A stretch of DNA of 64,000 nucleotides from Hypomesus transpacificus (Eukaryota > Chordata > Actinopteri > Osmeriformes > Osmeridae). The stretch covers positions 14,530,772 to 14,594,771 of the forward strand of contig NC_061070.1 in assembly GCF_021917145.1 (NCBI RefSeq), given 5' to 3'. The notes beneath the pieces are model-generated. The model did not search any database and was not told the origin of the DNA. It worked only from the letters and a program-made list of their open reading frames with translations. The position numbers and the translations under genes are program-made. Numbering within the stretch: the stretch's first letter is position 1; every line of letters starts with the position of its first letter. Below, piece after piece: positions 48,401 to 64,000 of the stretch.

Positions 48401-51400
48401 AGACCTCTACCATCTGGCTACCACTCTTAACCACCCTAACCCCCCCCCCCCCCCTGCACACACATTCAGCCCTCCACTCCTCTGTTCTCCTCTCCTGACA
48501 CACCCTGTTGTCAGACCCCCCCCCCCCCCCTCCCTTTCTCCCCGTTTCAGGCAGATGTGACAGTATCTGTCCTGGTGGGAGCCAAACAATGGTTTGAGGC
48601 AACAGGTGTGTGTGTGTGGAGTGCTGGAGTGCACACACACACACTTTTCTAATGACCTTTTTCAGTCCAGCCATTCAACACCTGCTGCCAGAGTACCCTT
48701 TAACGTGACATCTGTCAACCACAAACACACTTTTATTACCGCACATACTCCAGCATCTACTGTTTCACTGTGAATGTTCTTAATCCTGGAACATAAACAA
48801 ACACACCTTCACAACAAACACAACTTGGGGTGAGCACAAAGTTAGCACCAAACAATGAAGTTGAAGGTTACTGACGTAGTTGGACATTATATATTTGGTT
48901 AACTTCCATGACGTTGAGGTTCATTAAAGTTCTCAAAGTGTTACAGACAACCCTGGGTGAACATTTTTACCCAACTTCCATTGAGTTGGAAGAGGACGGG
49001 GGTCGTAGACAACAGTTAGTGTCTCTACTAGGAGTAGCGGGCGTAGCAGCGTTTAAATCGGGCAGCCCCGAGCGTAAATAGCCCTGTGGTTGTTGTCAAG
49101 GACAGCTTGGAGGCTGTCGCCAGGCAAAGCAGCACATCGTTCTGAGGATCTGACCACAATCACAGTCATTTAAGGAGGAATGTCGCAAAATGTCTCCCCC
49201 CTCAGCACTTTCCATCGCCAGGCCTTCATATATTGTGAAATAATTCTTCTCTTTGTGGGTTTGTCAGTATGTCACTAGAACCCTCCCCTCATTTTGACCT
49301 CCTGAGAGGGCATTATCTAAAGGGTCTTTTTGTTTACTAAAGCTCACTGATGGAAGAAGGAATCCTCTTACTTGTATAAATACAGCTTCGTACCCCAGAC
49401 ACACTTCACCTCTGGAAGACTTTTAAAGAAAAATCCCTCAATGAATGCTCAATTTGAGGCCTAGACCTAATTATTGTGTACCAATGAGCAGTAGAAAATG
49501 CTAATTAGGCGAACTAAATGCCATAATTAAGAAGTAAAAATAAACAGCTAAAAGACTGGCGGTTGAACTGAAATCAGATTCAGGGAAAAGAGTCAGCCAT
49601 GTATGTGCAGAGCACCAAAAATGACACAAAGACTTGAGACATTTGGTGAAGTAATAACGATGCAGGCACAGAGCAGTGGACCCATCCGGGGCTGCAGAGG
49701 TCCACTAGTGACACACTTATTGGCCGAGCAAGCAGACACGACCACGGCCAGTAGATCAGCCATGTGAACTCACTGCAGTGTGTCGTAGCTGCGTGGGGCT
49801 CTTGGACCTGAGACAGACGGCCTGGCTCAGATAGGCGTCTACATCCTCCAGACTGAGGCGCTCCACCTGATAGACACACACACAGATAGACAGACATGAG
49901 GAGAGAGGACTGTTCATTAGACTAACCACAAACACAAGGCCTTGCGTTCAAAACAAACAGCTGTGAATGAGAAGGCACTGGAGGTGCATGAATAATGTAT
50001 TAAGGCCTTGGAGAGCAGAGAAGAGTCCTACTATTGTCCTCTATCAGACACTGATAGCCTTCATTGTCTGGAGAGAACCCCGAATAAGACCCGGGTCATA
50101 GCGCTACTACTGTCCCCCCATCAAGAGTTCATATCTGGCAGCAGAAGCCAACAATGCCATCTTGTCATAACAATGGACAGCAATATAAACCAATACAAAC
50201 ATCAGCACTGTCTAATGACTTTGGGGAACGGTGAATATAAACTAGCCATTATGGTACATGGTTGAGAGTTGATGACGTTTGGTTAAAAAAGACCGGCCCA
50301 TACTCCAGACATCAATACAGGCTAGCTTTCCCTGATGTATATCAAACCTTCTGAGTAAAAGCCATATTGAAATTATAGGTGCACTTGGAAGTGACATTGT
50401 AAGGCTCAGGGTTTGTTTAGGTCTGTGTTGAGGGAAAGACAGGCCTGAACCCAGCCTTCACCTGTTTGGTGATGTAGGTGACCAGACAGAGTACCGCCAG
50501 GAGAGAACCTTCTAGTTGGCCCTGCTCCACTGACAGCTCCTCACAGCCAAACACTGACAAGAAGCAAGTCAGGCGGAGACTAGATGATTCAGGGTCCTGC
50601 CCAAACCACAACACCTTCAGATCTGGTTGTCCACCTAGATGGTAAGAAAGCAAAACAGAAAGCATAAGATATGATCACTCTGTAGGATGAAAACACTTTG
50701 TATTCCTGAAAGCCATCATTGAGTAAAAGACTGAGTAGTCACAGGTGGTCAGTAGTCTCTTTTGTTGGTCTTCCAGATCTACGCTGGGTGATGCTGTACC
50801 TGGGCGTGTGAGGGGTGCAGGATAGACTATGTTGGGCTGCTTCAGTGGGCTATTGGGGAACACAAACCACTCTTTGACTGTTGGGACATCTCCATTGCTG
50901 TCTGCTTAAAAAAAACACAAGATATTACAAGATATAACGACTCACATACTACACACCAGTTGTTCAACAACAGCATGTGTGTAATGTAGTTGTTTTTGTA
51001 TCTCCATAAAATCGCCTACAAATATTCAACTCCCTGTATCCAGCACAAGGCAACGAGAAAAAGCATCCATGAGCAACATTTCCCTGTGGGTTAGCAACAG
51101 GCACCTGGGTGTATTGGGAGCAGGATTCCGTAGATGTGCTCCCTGCATGGTTGAAACACCAGAGCCTGGGGAGCCAGATCCTCATCCTCCTTATCTTCCA
51201 GGGTGTTACTGCACTCCACCATGCCATTGTACAGCACGTTGTACACCATGAAACCCTCGCATCGCGCGTGCTTCTCTCTGGCTGCCTGTCAGCGAGAGAG
51301 AATGGTGCAGTTGACTCACTACAACAGTCACACAACATGATTGATGTTGGTGATGATAGAAAAATGTGTACACCACATTGAGGAGTAGAGGTTTATGCGT

Positions 51401-52447
51401 GCCACATGGTTATCTGTTTAAACTGATTACCTGGAGGACTTCCGGGCAAACGTATCTTTCCATTGCACACACAGGACTAAGGGGAAAGGAGGAAACTAGA
51501 CCCTCCCACAGTGACTGCTGCCCTGGCAGTAGGTAGTACTGCAGTCCCATCTGCAGCACCTGCCTGTCTGAGTCTGAGAGATCCAGACCTGCAGGACCCA
51601 GGCATCCCCGGGAGGAGAATATGAGCTGGGCTACAGCCAGGACCTTCTCCCTCAGTGGCAGATCAGAGCACGGATGCGTCTTCCGGTAGATCGCCAGGGC
51701 TCTGCTACGCACATGCTGCATCCTTGCTTCTGGCACCACATCGTTTCCAAGGAGACACGCCAGGAGCGGGAGCTCTGCCATGTGCAGTTGGAGGGTGTGG
51801 CAGAGGCAGTCTCTGGAGTACATCATCGTGGTCATGCGGTCAAGACGCAGCTTGTTGACTGACAAGTAGGGGGCACTGTCATAGATGAGAAAGTCAGAGT
51901 CCTGGCCTAGTATGCCCATGCAATTCTGCTGAAGGGCGAAGGTAGCAATCTCATAGTCAGCCTCTCGTACAGAACAGTGGACCTGTTGGCCCAGGGAGCG
52001 CAGAGCAAAGAGGGAGAAGGTGGACAGTGCCGAGGGCAGACAGAACAAGTCCCGGCCTGGCTGCTGCCCCTGCCTCTTCACATGGGTGAACAGTCTAGAA
52101 ATGTCCCTGTTTACCCTCTGCCTCCGCTTTATCCACTCTGCCCTCTTCTGTTCCTCCACTACACCATCAAAGAAGAATACTAAGCGGATCCCTGCAGACG
52201 TGAAGGCCCCCACCCACTCCTTCAGCAGATGGAGAAAATGCTTCCACTGGCCCCCATGGACCCAGGCTGGACAGCTGTACCACTGCCTCACACAGGCCAT
52301 ACCGTCCACCACTAGTGTAGGAGGATTGGGGTCACTTGTTGAGGGTTGATTCCTGACATGCTGGCTGGCCAGTTCTCGGAGGTGCACTGGCATACAGCCC
52401 TCTTGACAGCACTGTTCAGTGAAAGACTGCAAACCCTTCACACCCAT
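45467..52447 (-). CDS. fam120b: FAM120B-like constitutive coactivator of PPAR-gamma (9 exons, 705 aa)
   Basis: FAM120 family protein with an N-terminal XPG/FEN-like PIN fold; mammalian FAM120B (CCPG, PGCC1) is described as a PPAR-gamma coactivator. Exons, high to low: 52447-51431, 51285-51105, 50901-50800, 50634-50462, 49866-49774, 47596-47390, 47283-47175, 45838-45652, 45515-45467. Exon 1 alone encodes the PIN-like domain: MGVKGLQSF, VVDGMACVRQWY, LVFFFDGVVEEQKRAEW, VREADYEIATFAL, GQDSDFLIYD; the acidic residues of the fold appear retained. The LACLL stretch is an LXXLL-type motif. Later blocks align with human FAM120B: CEGFMVYNVL, CSNTLED, VKEWFVFP, LKVLWFGQDPES, RAIQLGSLFVRGLTHL, MPWHTFDGLLFHSKYL. 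The tail is Arg/Gln-rich and short, ending GSGLP. The repeat-rich insertion of mammalian FAM120B (QEVPMCTD units) is absent. The divergent arrangement with the Delta gene matches human 6q27. Confidence 0.93.
48437..48531 (+). repeat. Two poly(C) runs in fam120b intron 5
   Basis: Runs of about 14-16 C near 48440-48454 and 48518-48531, separated by 60 bp of C/T-rich sequence. The G-rich complement is on the transcribed RNA of fam120b. Confidence 0.85.
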
Positions 52448-53975
52448 CTCTGTTCTGACATACGATATACAGTAATCCAATAATGTTCAGGATACATGCA
52501 TGATGCTGTCACTCCCAGTTCTGAACATGTCTGACAATCACGGAATTACAGCATATTCGTTCAAACAATCCAAGCAACCACGAAATTCCATGGCATGCGT
52601 GTGTGTTGCATGCTAAGCGGAATGCTAACAGACCTTCCGATATGTGAAAATCCCTGCCTCACTATCCTATAGTGAGTCAGGTGAGAGTTTGGGTAAAACG
52701 TTAAGATGAAAAATACAAACCTAATTGTTCTTAAAGGAAAGAATAATGTCTAATACACACACTTTTAATATCTTGCTAGACACTTCAACAACGATGCTAG
52801 CTAGTCAGCCTACGATTTCCTGTTTTGGCACGCTGTATTTCGTCACCACGCAGCAGCTCAGCAGCTTTTGTAAACAAAATACACGTGCGGACTCGACTCT
52901 CCTAAAATGTTTAATGTAGACCAGAGTGGTCATTGGTCACCAGACTTAATATTTATAACACTTTATATAATAATTCAGTAAATTTTGTTAAGCATTTAGG
53001 GTTTTCATTTTCTTTTAAGGAAATGTGGCATTTCGAAAATAATTTTTTTCCTACAGGCCCAGAAAGGCTCATCAATTAACGCTACAATGTGTTTCTAAAT
53101 GTTGTAGCTATTAATTTCGCATTTTAAAAATCAATTGGTGAGCTATACTTTATTCAGTTTATTTGTAAGTATAACTTTATGGACACAACTGTGTTATTGA
53201 GATGAGAGAGCTCATACAGGATTTATATTGCAGCGCACACAAAGCCTATTGTCGCGTTCTCTTGCAAAGTGTGAATGGGTAAGAACATATGCGCGCTGTC
53301 ACTGCAGGTGACTACATCTGTTCATCACTGGGCAGATGCTCGGCAGGACACGGGGAGTCTTTCTAAAGGGGCACCGCCCCGTACAAATCCGCCATTCAGA
53401 GAGACGGCTCAGTGTCGTAATTCAGATTGCCTTGCCGGAATTGGGGGTGAAGAGCTTATTTAACGACGACCTGATGGCATCCTCCAAAAAGACACAGCAC
53501 CCTCGTCCCAAGAGTGCAATACTTGGGGAGGTCTTCAGTGTAATGCATGAACAGTTTCACAATTGACAAAAGGTAAAATACTTGTAGCCTAACGGGGTGT
53601 GGATCCAACATAATAATATTCCCAACCTGCTGCCTTATTTTCCCAAAGGAGCGACTGTTTTGATTTGCAGTCCCACTCACTATTGATCGGCTCATCCCCT
53701 CTCCCCTTGGATCTGTTCCTTCCCTCTTCTCCTCCCCCAAGAGCGGGGTTGACTCAGGGAAAAACAAAACGTACTGAACAGAGGAGGCAGATGCTCTTCG
53801 GAAAGCACGCGACTGCCCTCAACTCTGCAGAAGAATTCATGAGTGGTTCAGCAGTTAACCCCATCCGTCCGGAAAGAAAGCACACACACACACCACAAAC
53901 AACGGTTCTAACCTCCCACCCCCTGACCCCAGAGACACATGAGGGCAGAATGGTCACTGCTCCGATCCCTTGTCC

Positions 53976-54035
53976 ATGGAGCAGCTGGCCGAGTTAATCC
54001 CACTTGTTGTGGACAAACGGGCCGAGGGATCACAG
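53976..54035 (+). other. Coding-like orphan first exon (20 codons)
   Basis: An ATG in fair context (tgtccATGG) opens 20 codons, starting MEQLAELIPLVV and ending GSQ, that run exactly into CAG-GTAAGC, a strong splice donor. No matching downstream exon was found before dla. It may be the first exon of an unannotated transcript divergent from fam120b, or chance. Confidence 0.3.
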
Positions 54036-55794
54036 GTAAGCACATGGGTTTTGTCATTAAAATAGGGGTATAGGCTTAAAGCCAACAGATTCGCTATCAG
54101 GTTTCTGATTTTAGGGCGTCAATGATGCTGCACGAGCTTATCCATCATCTGCGAGTTGGCGGAGCCACGCGACACATTCTTTATTATTCTAATCAGCGCG
54201 AGCCTCCGCAGCATCACACAGGATGCCGACACCAACCCCTTTGTCTCGTAAGAAATCTATAGAGGGCAGAATGTTCAGCACCACTAAGCAAGTAACGTCC
54301 TCTTTGCGCTCAACTCATTATAATAAAATGCCCAGTCACGACCTCACCTGTTGCCTCACAGATATTGGACACAAAATGTTTTTAAAAAGTTGATTGAAGG
54401 GCTTATCCCAATTCCAAAATTATTCATATTGTAGCTATTCTCAATATTGTATATAAAACTGTATATTTCTCTTTAACTTTACAACGGGCAACTGACTGTA
54501 ACGTGTAGGCTATTCCGTTTAAATGTAGCCTACAATGTGATTATAGTCTCATTAAGAGCACGACTTCCGATTAATCGATTTACCCCCGTTGCTATCCCTT
54601 CGTTATGGTGTGATGTTCTCTGTGTTTATGTTCCCACGAGCGATCTATCCGCAAAACTGCAGTTCTGGCTTCCCTAACCATATGGCCAGCATCATACCGT
54701 TGCACACTCTTCAAAATGCTTCCACTTCAATTTGGATGAAGACTGTGGAATATGTAGGGAGACAGTAGAGACATGCAGTTGAGATTGGGGGGGTAAAAAC
54801 GCCATTTGGTGAGGAGCAGATGGCTGGCTTGGGGGGCTGTCCGCGTCCAAAGGCGTGTCGTGCCCTTCAGATGGAATCCCCAAGGGCTCTCCCTTGTATT
54901 CCAAATCAATGAAAATTAAAGCGCAAAGAAAAGATGAATGGTCAGAGCTCGAGTTCCTCCTTTGTTCCTTGGAGCTACTGGTGGGCAGGAGTTAAAGTAC
55001 AACAGCCTCCCATAGAAACACTTAGGTTAAACAGTCTCTCCATAGTCCACGTTCAGAAAGAAGGGGGAGTGCGAAAAGGGAGCTTTCTGCTTGATTTAAC
55101 CAAGACAGAATCGCGTGGCATAAATTATATTTGAAAAGAATAAGTGTAGTGCGCATGATTCTGAGGATTTTTACCATGCCTTTCAGTTACGCTTTGCCGG
55201 CGTAATCGGGAAATGTGTGCCACGTCAATATAATAAATGCCCCATGGTATACGAGGATAGAAGAGAAGGTTGACCGGGGAAGTGTCAGATGCGTAAAACC
55301 TCAAACATGCGGATTTAATGCAGGCTGTAAAGGCCCGCAAAACTGCAACATTAACAGCGCCATGGATTATTGAACGCAAATAGGGGTTGACTCATCCATT
55401 AAATAAACCAGAATTATATTAAGCACTGTGATTAAACACCTGAGCAAAACTATATACTATGTAATGACAACACCCCCTCCTCTCACTACCCCTCCCTCCC
55501 TCCCTCACCCCCCCCCCCCACACACACACACACCCCTCCCTCACCCCCACCCACCCGCTGCACACACTTCTTTTTTTTGTTGTTGCATGGGATACAAATG
55601 CAGTCCTTGTTTAGGAACGCGTTACGTGCTCAAATGCCGTTGCTGCCGCGCGCCAAATATTGAAATGTCGTTTCAATTAGCGTCCTAATTAAGACCACCC
55701 TGATTTTCTCTGTCTTTCTCTTCCTCCTTTCTCTTATCTTTCATTTCTCCTGTCTTTCGCTTTTCTCTCCCTCTCTCTGCCTCTCCACCCCCCC

Positions 55795-55828
55795 TTTCTC
55801 TCTCTGTCTCCTCTCTCTCTCCCTCTCC

Positions 55829-55906
<78 letters not shown>

Positions 55907-55912
55907 CCTCTT
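55795..55912 (+). repeat. (TC)n microsatellite upstream of dla
   Basis: Pyrimidine-only + strand for over 110 bp with a pure (TC) core of about 55 bp. Confidence 0.95.
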
Positions 55913-57064
55913 AAACATACCCACACAAACAAGCATGAGCGCGCCCGCGCGTATACACACAATTACAGAGTAATCAGATTAGAGCAACTAGCTAGACATC
56001 AACAAGTGCAAACGTTCTCTTTCAAGTAAATAACATTCTCCGCTAATAACAAGTAGTCCATAGCCCACATTTATAAAACGTAGGGCTACGTACTAAAAAA
56101 CTTGAGAGACAGAAGACTTAAAATCGGAGATGGCAAACTACTTTTTTGGAGACATTGTTGTAACGGCCGCGTGCGCCGAGGGGAGCTCTCTCTCCCTCGT
56201 GTATTGTGGAGAGAGCAGGTGCTGCAGCCTGAATTACCATACAGCTGAAAGCACAAAGACCAAACTTATTCTTCCCCCGCGCGCACAATAACAAAGTACC
56301 TTAATGACAGCCACGCGAGCGACACACACCAGAGCAGTTTTTACTGCCCCACCTAAGTGTAAGATGAAAAAATCAACACAAGTCACCCCAGGAGTTTTAC
56401 AGTAAAAACGAATAGTTATCCTCTAAGATCCAATGAAATATATGTATGTTCATTGTAGGAAAATGTTCATTAGAATTGTGTGACCAACTATAAAATGAGC
56501 TTTAGGTAATTATATTGACATGAGGTCTTATACAATATATTTGTAAAACGTTATTTTGGCTTTGTCTCTATTTCCAAAGACATGCTTTCAATAAACAAAC
56601 CTGTATTATATTATTGAATATGTCCAAAACAGTCTTGTGATTTTAGTCTGTGTCCCTTATAATTGAAATTGCCTGGATAGATTGTAGGCCAAACTAAAAG
56701 AAAAATAAAATATTTTCATTCAATATCACAAACAAAAGTTTTGTGGTTACAAGGATAAAAAAAGAAGCCATTGAGATTGTCTGTGGCGTGCTCCCGTCGC
56801 AGGCTCTTACTTGGAAGGGGAGGGTTACAGTACTCTGGATCTCACCATGTGGAGATGCCCTGTGATGCAATTTGAGGTTTTATGTCAGAACGGGGGATGT
56901 AAAGGATTCTGGAGGTAAAATTTTGTTGGAATGTAACTGGGAATGTTCTGTGCCATGTGGAAGGGTTGCACATTTAACAGCTCAGTGACCATTTGGCGAT
57001 CTTTTGAGGGGGAGGTTTTCCAAAAGTGTCCCCCTTTGTGACAGCTCGGGACAGAGAGGAGAGT

Positions 57065-57110
57065 AGCTGATTTGCATCTCATTACCCTAGCAGTCGTGGG
57101 CCGTATATAA
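57065..57110 (+). promoter_or_regulatory. dla core promoter: POU octamer and TATA box
   Basis: ATTTGCAT, a perfect POU octamer, lies at 57070-57077 directly after tagctg. TATATAA follows at 57104-57110, predicting transcription start near 57130-57140, about 445 nt before the dla ATG. Delta1 genes are known targets of POU/proneural bHLH pairs; the tagctg is one base from a CAGCTG E-box. Confidence 0.6.
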
Positions 57111-57579
57111 CCGGCGGAAGGCTGACTGGCACTTCAGACACACGCAGTTACAAGCAGGTTGAACTACCGACAGAGTCGTGGGGCAATTGTTTTGGATCGC
57201 TAACCTTTCGCTCATTGTTGATCAAGTGGAAAATAAACCAGACACGCGCTGTCTGATTTTGCACCCTTTAGTCAGAATCTTTATTGAACTGCAATATTCA
57301 ATAATCGGATTGGAATTATACGACTCAAGGAATTTCGATTTAATTCCCCAAACTTTCACTGGGATTTTTGGCCGTCTCTGTGGGGGATTACTGTATGTAT
57401 TGGTCATATCAGAACATAACCAGAAGATCTGAGTGAAGGGACCAGAAGAAGACGGAACGAATCCTTTAGTTGGACTTTGATAGATGAAAATAACTTTCTC
57501 GATGATTGTTTGAGCTGGGTCATAGGCACACTGCCCAGGCTCGTGGAACGCTACCTATTTATTTAAGATCTTCAGCACA

Positions 57580-62448
<4,869 letters not shown>

Positions 62449-63714
62449 CACCAGACCCTGAGCAGTAGCTCATCTTCTCAACAGGAGGTTTTACTCCACC
62501 TTTATGCTGCTCAAACCCAGAGGGAAGGTGTCCCTCATTGTGACTGCTGCTGCTGTTAGACAGTACCTGGTAGGACTGACCCGAGTACTAGACTATGTCG
62601 TACTAACTGAATACTGTGTAAGTACTGCCATAGTACTGCATATACATTGTGGTCGCCCATGTGCTGTGTAGTACTAGTTTATTACTGGCTGAGACGTGGA
62701 CAGAGGTCTGTCAGGCTGAGCTGGTTCTCAGCTGGAGGGGGACCAAGGACTTCAGATCCAGGATGATGTTGTTGGGCCATACTGGCCTATGTCACTCTCT
62801 CTAGTAAAGTTTCCCAGGAACGTGCGTTATGGACTAATAGTTGGACTGCCTTGCTGTTGGGACAGTTTTACCTCATTGCACTATGGAGGGCTGTGTTGTA
62901 TTTAAAGATAGTGATGTGAGTTGCTGACTGTGTATGCGTGATGAGTATGATGCACTGCCTATGGCCCTCTCAGCCTGTTTGTCTGTATATGGCAGGTAGG
63001 GGAAAGAAGACACTGCCTTCATGTTGGTTCAAATACTGTTGATGCTGTTTGCTTTTTAAAGAAGAGGATGTATTCTTTTAATTTAATGTCTTTATTTGTG
63101 TTACATTTGTTATGATTTTTGTGGAGTTCAATTTGATATAATTTAAGTTACTTTTTTGTTTTACAAATATATGTCTAATGTATATAAGGCACTTCAGAAC
63201 ACTGTGACTGTGTTTTCCAACAGAAATGTATTTAAAATGAAGCGTTGTACAGAACCTATTGGAATTGTTTTATAACTGTTGAAGCCCATGAAGGAAATCA
63301 GCGAAATATTTTTCCTAATTAAATGATGTATGAAACAATGAACATTGTAAGTTTGTTTGTCTGCTTGTCAACTGTGAACATTTGACAAATCCCATTTGGA
63401 ATGGAAAGTGAATAGGATACATAACAGAACTGTTGAGCCAGGAGATATTCCTGGCCTGATGCTACAGGCGACTGTCTCCATGTGGTGCTTCACTAAGTGA
63501 GACAAAGACACACCCCGTAATCACTGATTACTACCCTCCTCTTGATGGCGAGTATTTTTAGGAAGAAAGAATCCTCTGACAAAAACAGAAACCACCCCTG
63601 GAAGCAGGACCGCTGGAAGGCCTTCAGCTCACTGTGAACCTTGGTGTCATTTAGGAAGGTTGGGTTGTAACGGTGACCGCCACTACATACTCATCAAAGA
63701 CTCATCTGGTTCAG
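62449..63714 (+). other. dla 3' UTR and downstream flank
   Basis: Non-coding, T-rich toward the end. ATTAAA at 63318-63323 is a plausible poly(A) signal, giving a 3' UTR of about 890 nt. No further gene is seen before the terminal repeat. Confidence 0.5.
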
Positions 63715-63854
63715 ACACACACACACAAGCGCACTCTCTCTCTCTCTCTCTCTCGCTCTCTCTCTGTCTGTCTGTCTGTCTGTCTCTCTGTCTGTCTGTC
63801 TCTCTGTCTCTGTCTCTGTCTCTGTCTTTGTCTCTGTCTCTGTCTCTGTCTCTG

Positions 63855-63935
<81 letters not shown>

Positions 63936-63985
63936 AGCACACACACACACCCTCACACACACAGACACACACACACGGCAGGCCC
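63715..63985 (+). repeat. Compound TC / TCTG / TCTCTG / CA microsatellite at the window end
   Basis: A (CA) lead-in, (TC)n, (TCTG)n, a run of about ten TCTCTG hexamers, a pure (TC)n of about 60 bp, then CA-rich sequence. Open frames through it are artefacts. Confidence 0.95.
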
Positions 63986-64000
63986 AAAACCACAAAGAGC

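Larger units (their letters stand above)
52448..57579. promoter_or_regulatory. Divergent regulatory interval between fam120b and dla, including the dla 5' UTR
   Basis: No complete gene is visible. Features seen: a 60-nt open, donor-flanked segment at 53976-54035; homeodomain-type TAATTA/ATTAGC sites near 55673-55692; a (TC)n tract at 55795-55912; E-boxes CAGGTG at 56216-56221 and CAGCTG at 56242-56247; a TGGGAA RBPJ half-like site at 56938-56943; and the dla core promoter just after 57060. AT-rich, non-repetitive stretches around 54050-55430 and 56000-57060 look like normal unique DNA that could hold conserved enhancers. Confidence 0.5.

Overview
The window is nuclear DNA from a ray-finned fish. 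It carries vertebrate intron-exon genes, teleost-type tRNA-derived SINE and L2/CR1-like LINE remnants, many CA, GA and TCTG microsatellites, and a Delta gene whose sequence fits teleost deltaA. I cannot name the species. Exon models were built by hand from homology, splice sites and phase. All eight protein-coding models keep an open frame across every junction.

Layout: rufy2 (+, CDS 800-9165), hnrnph3 (-, 14063-10760), pbld (+, 15212-17266), dna2 (-, 25569-18021), an unrecognised 181-residue gene (+, 25926-27933), ppm1g (-, 32320-29146), a 13.1 kb gene-poor repeat-rich stretch (32321-45466), fam120b (-, 52447-45467), a 5.1 kb putative regulatory interval, and dla/deltaA (+, 57580-62448). The first six genes alternate strand strictly, giving head-to-head promoters (hnrnph3/pbld, dna2/orphan) and tail-to-tail 3' ends (rufy2/hnrnph3, pbld/dna2, orphan/ppm1g). 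The poly(A) signals at the tail-to-tail ends interleave.

Comparison with remembered human gene order: rufy2-hnrnph3-pbld matches the human 10q21 block (PBLD-HNRNPH3-RUFY2-DNA2), with dna2 moved to the far side of pbld and inverted. ppm1g belongs to human 2p23. fam120b and dla sit head to head as FAM120B and DLL1 do at 6q27. The genes do not form a single pathway: they cover endosomal trafficking, RNA processing, DNA replication and repair, a PP2C phosphatase, a PhzF-fold enzyme, a coactivator-like protein and a Notch ligand.

Most notable observations: the last intron of dna2 looks like a U12-type AT-AC intron; rufy2 has a near-duplicate 27-nt microexon and an alternative terminal exon that would remove the FYVE domain; hnrnph3 encodes three qRRMs where the human protein has two; and the gene divergent from dna2 is one I cannot identify. 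No prokaryotic features, CRISPR arrays or functional tRNA/rRNA genes were seen.
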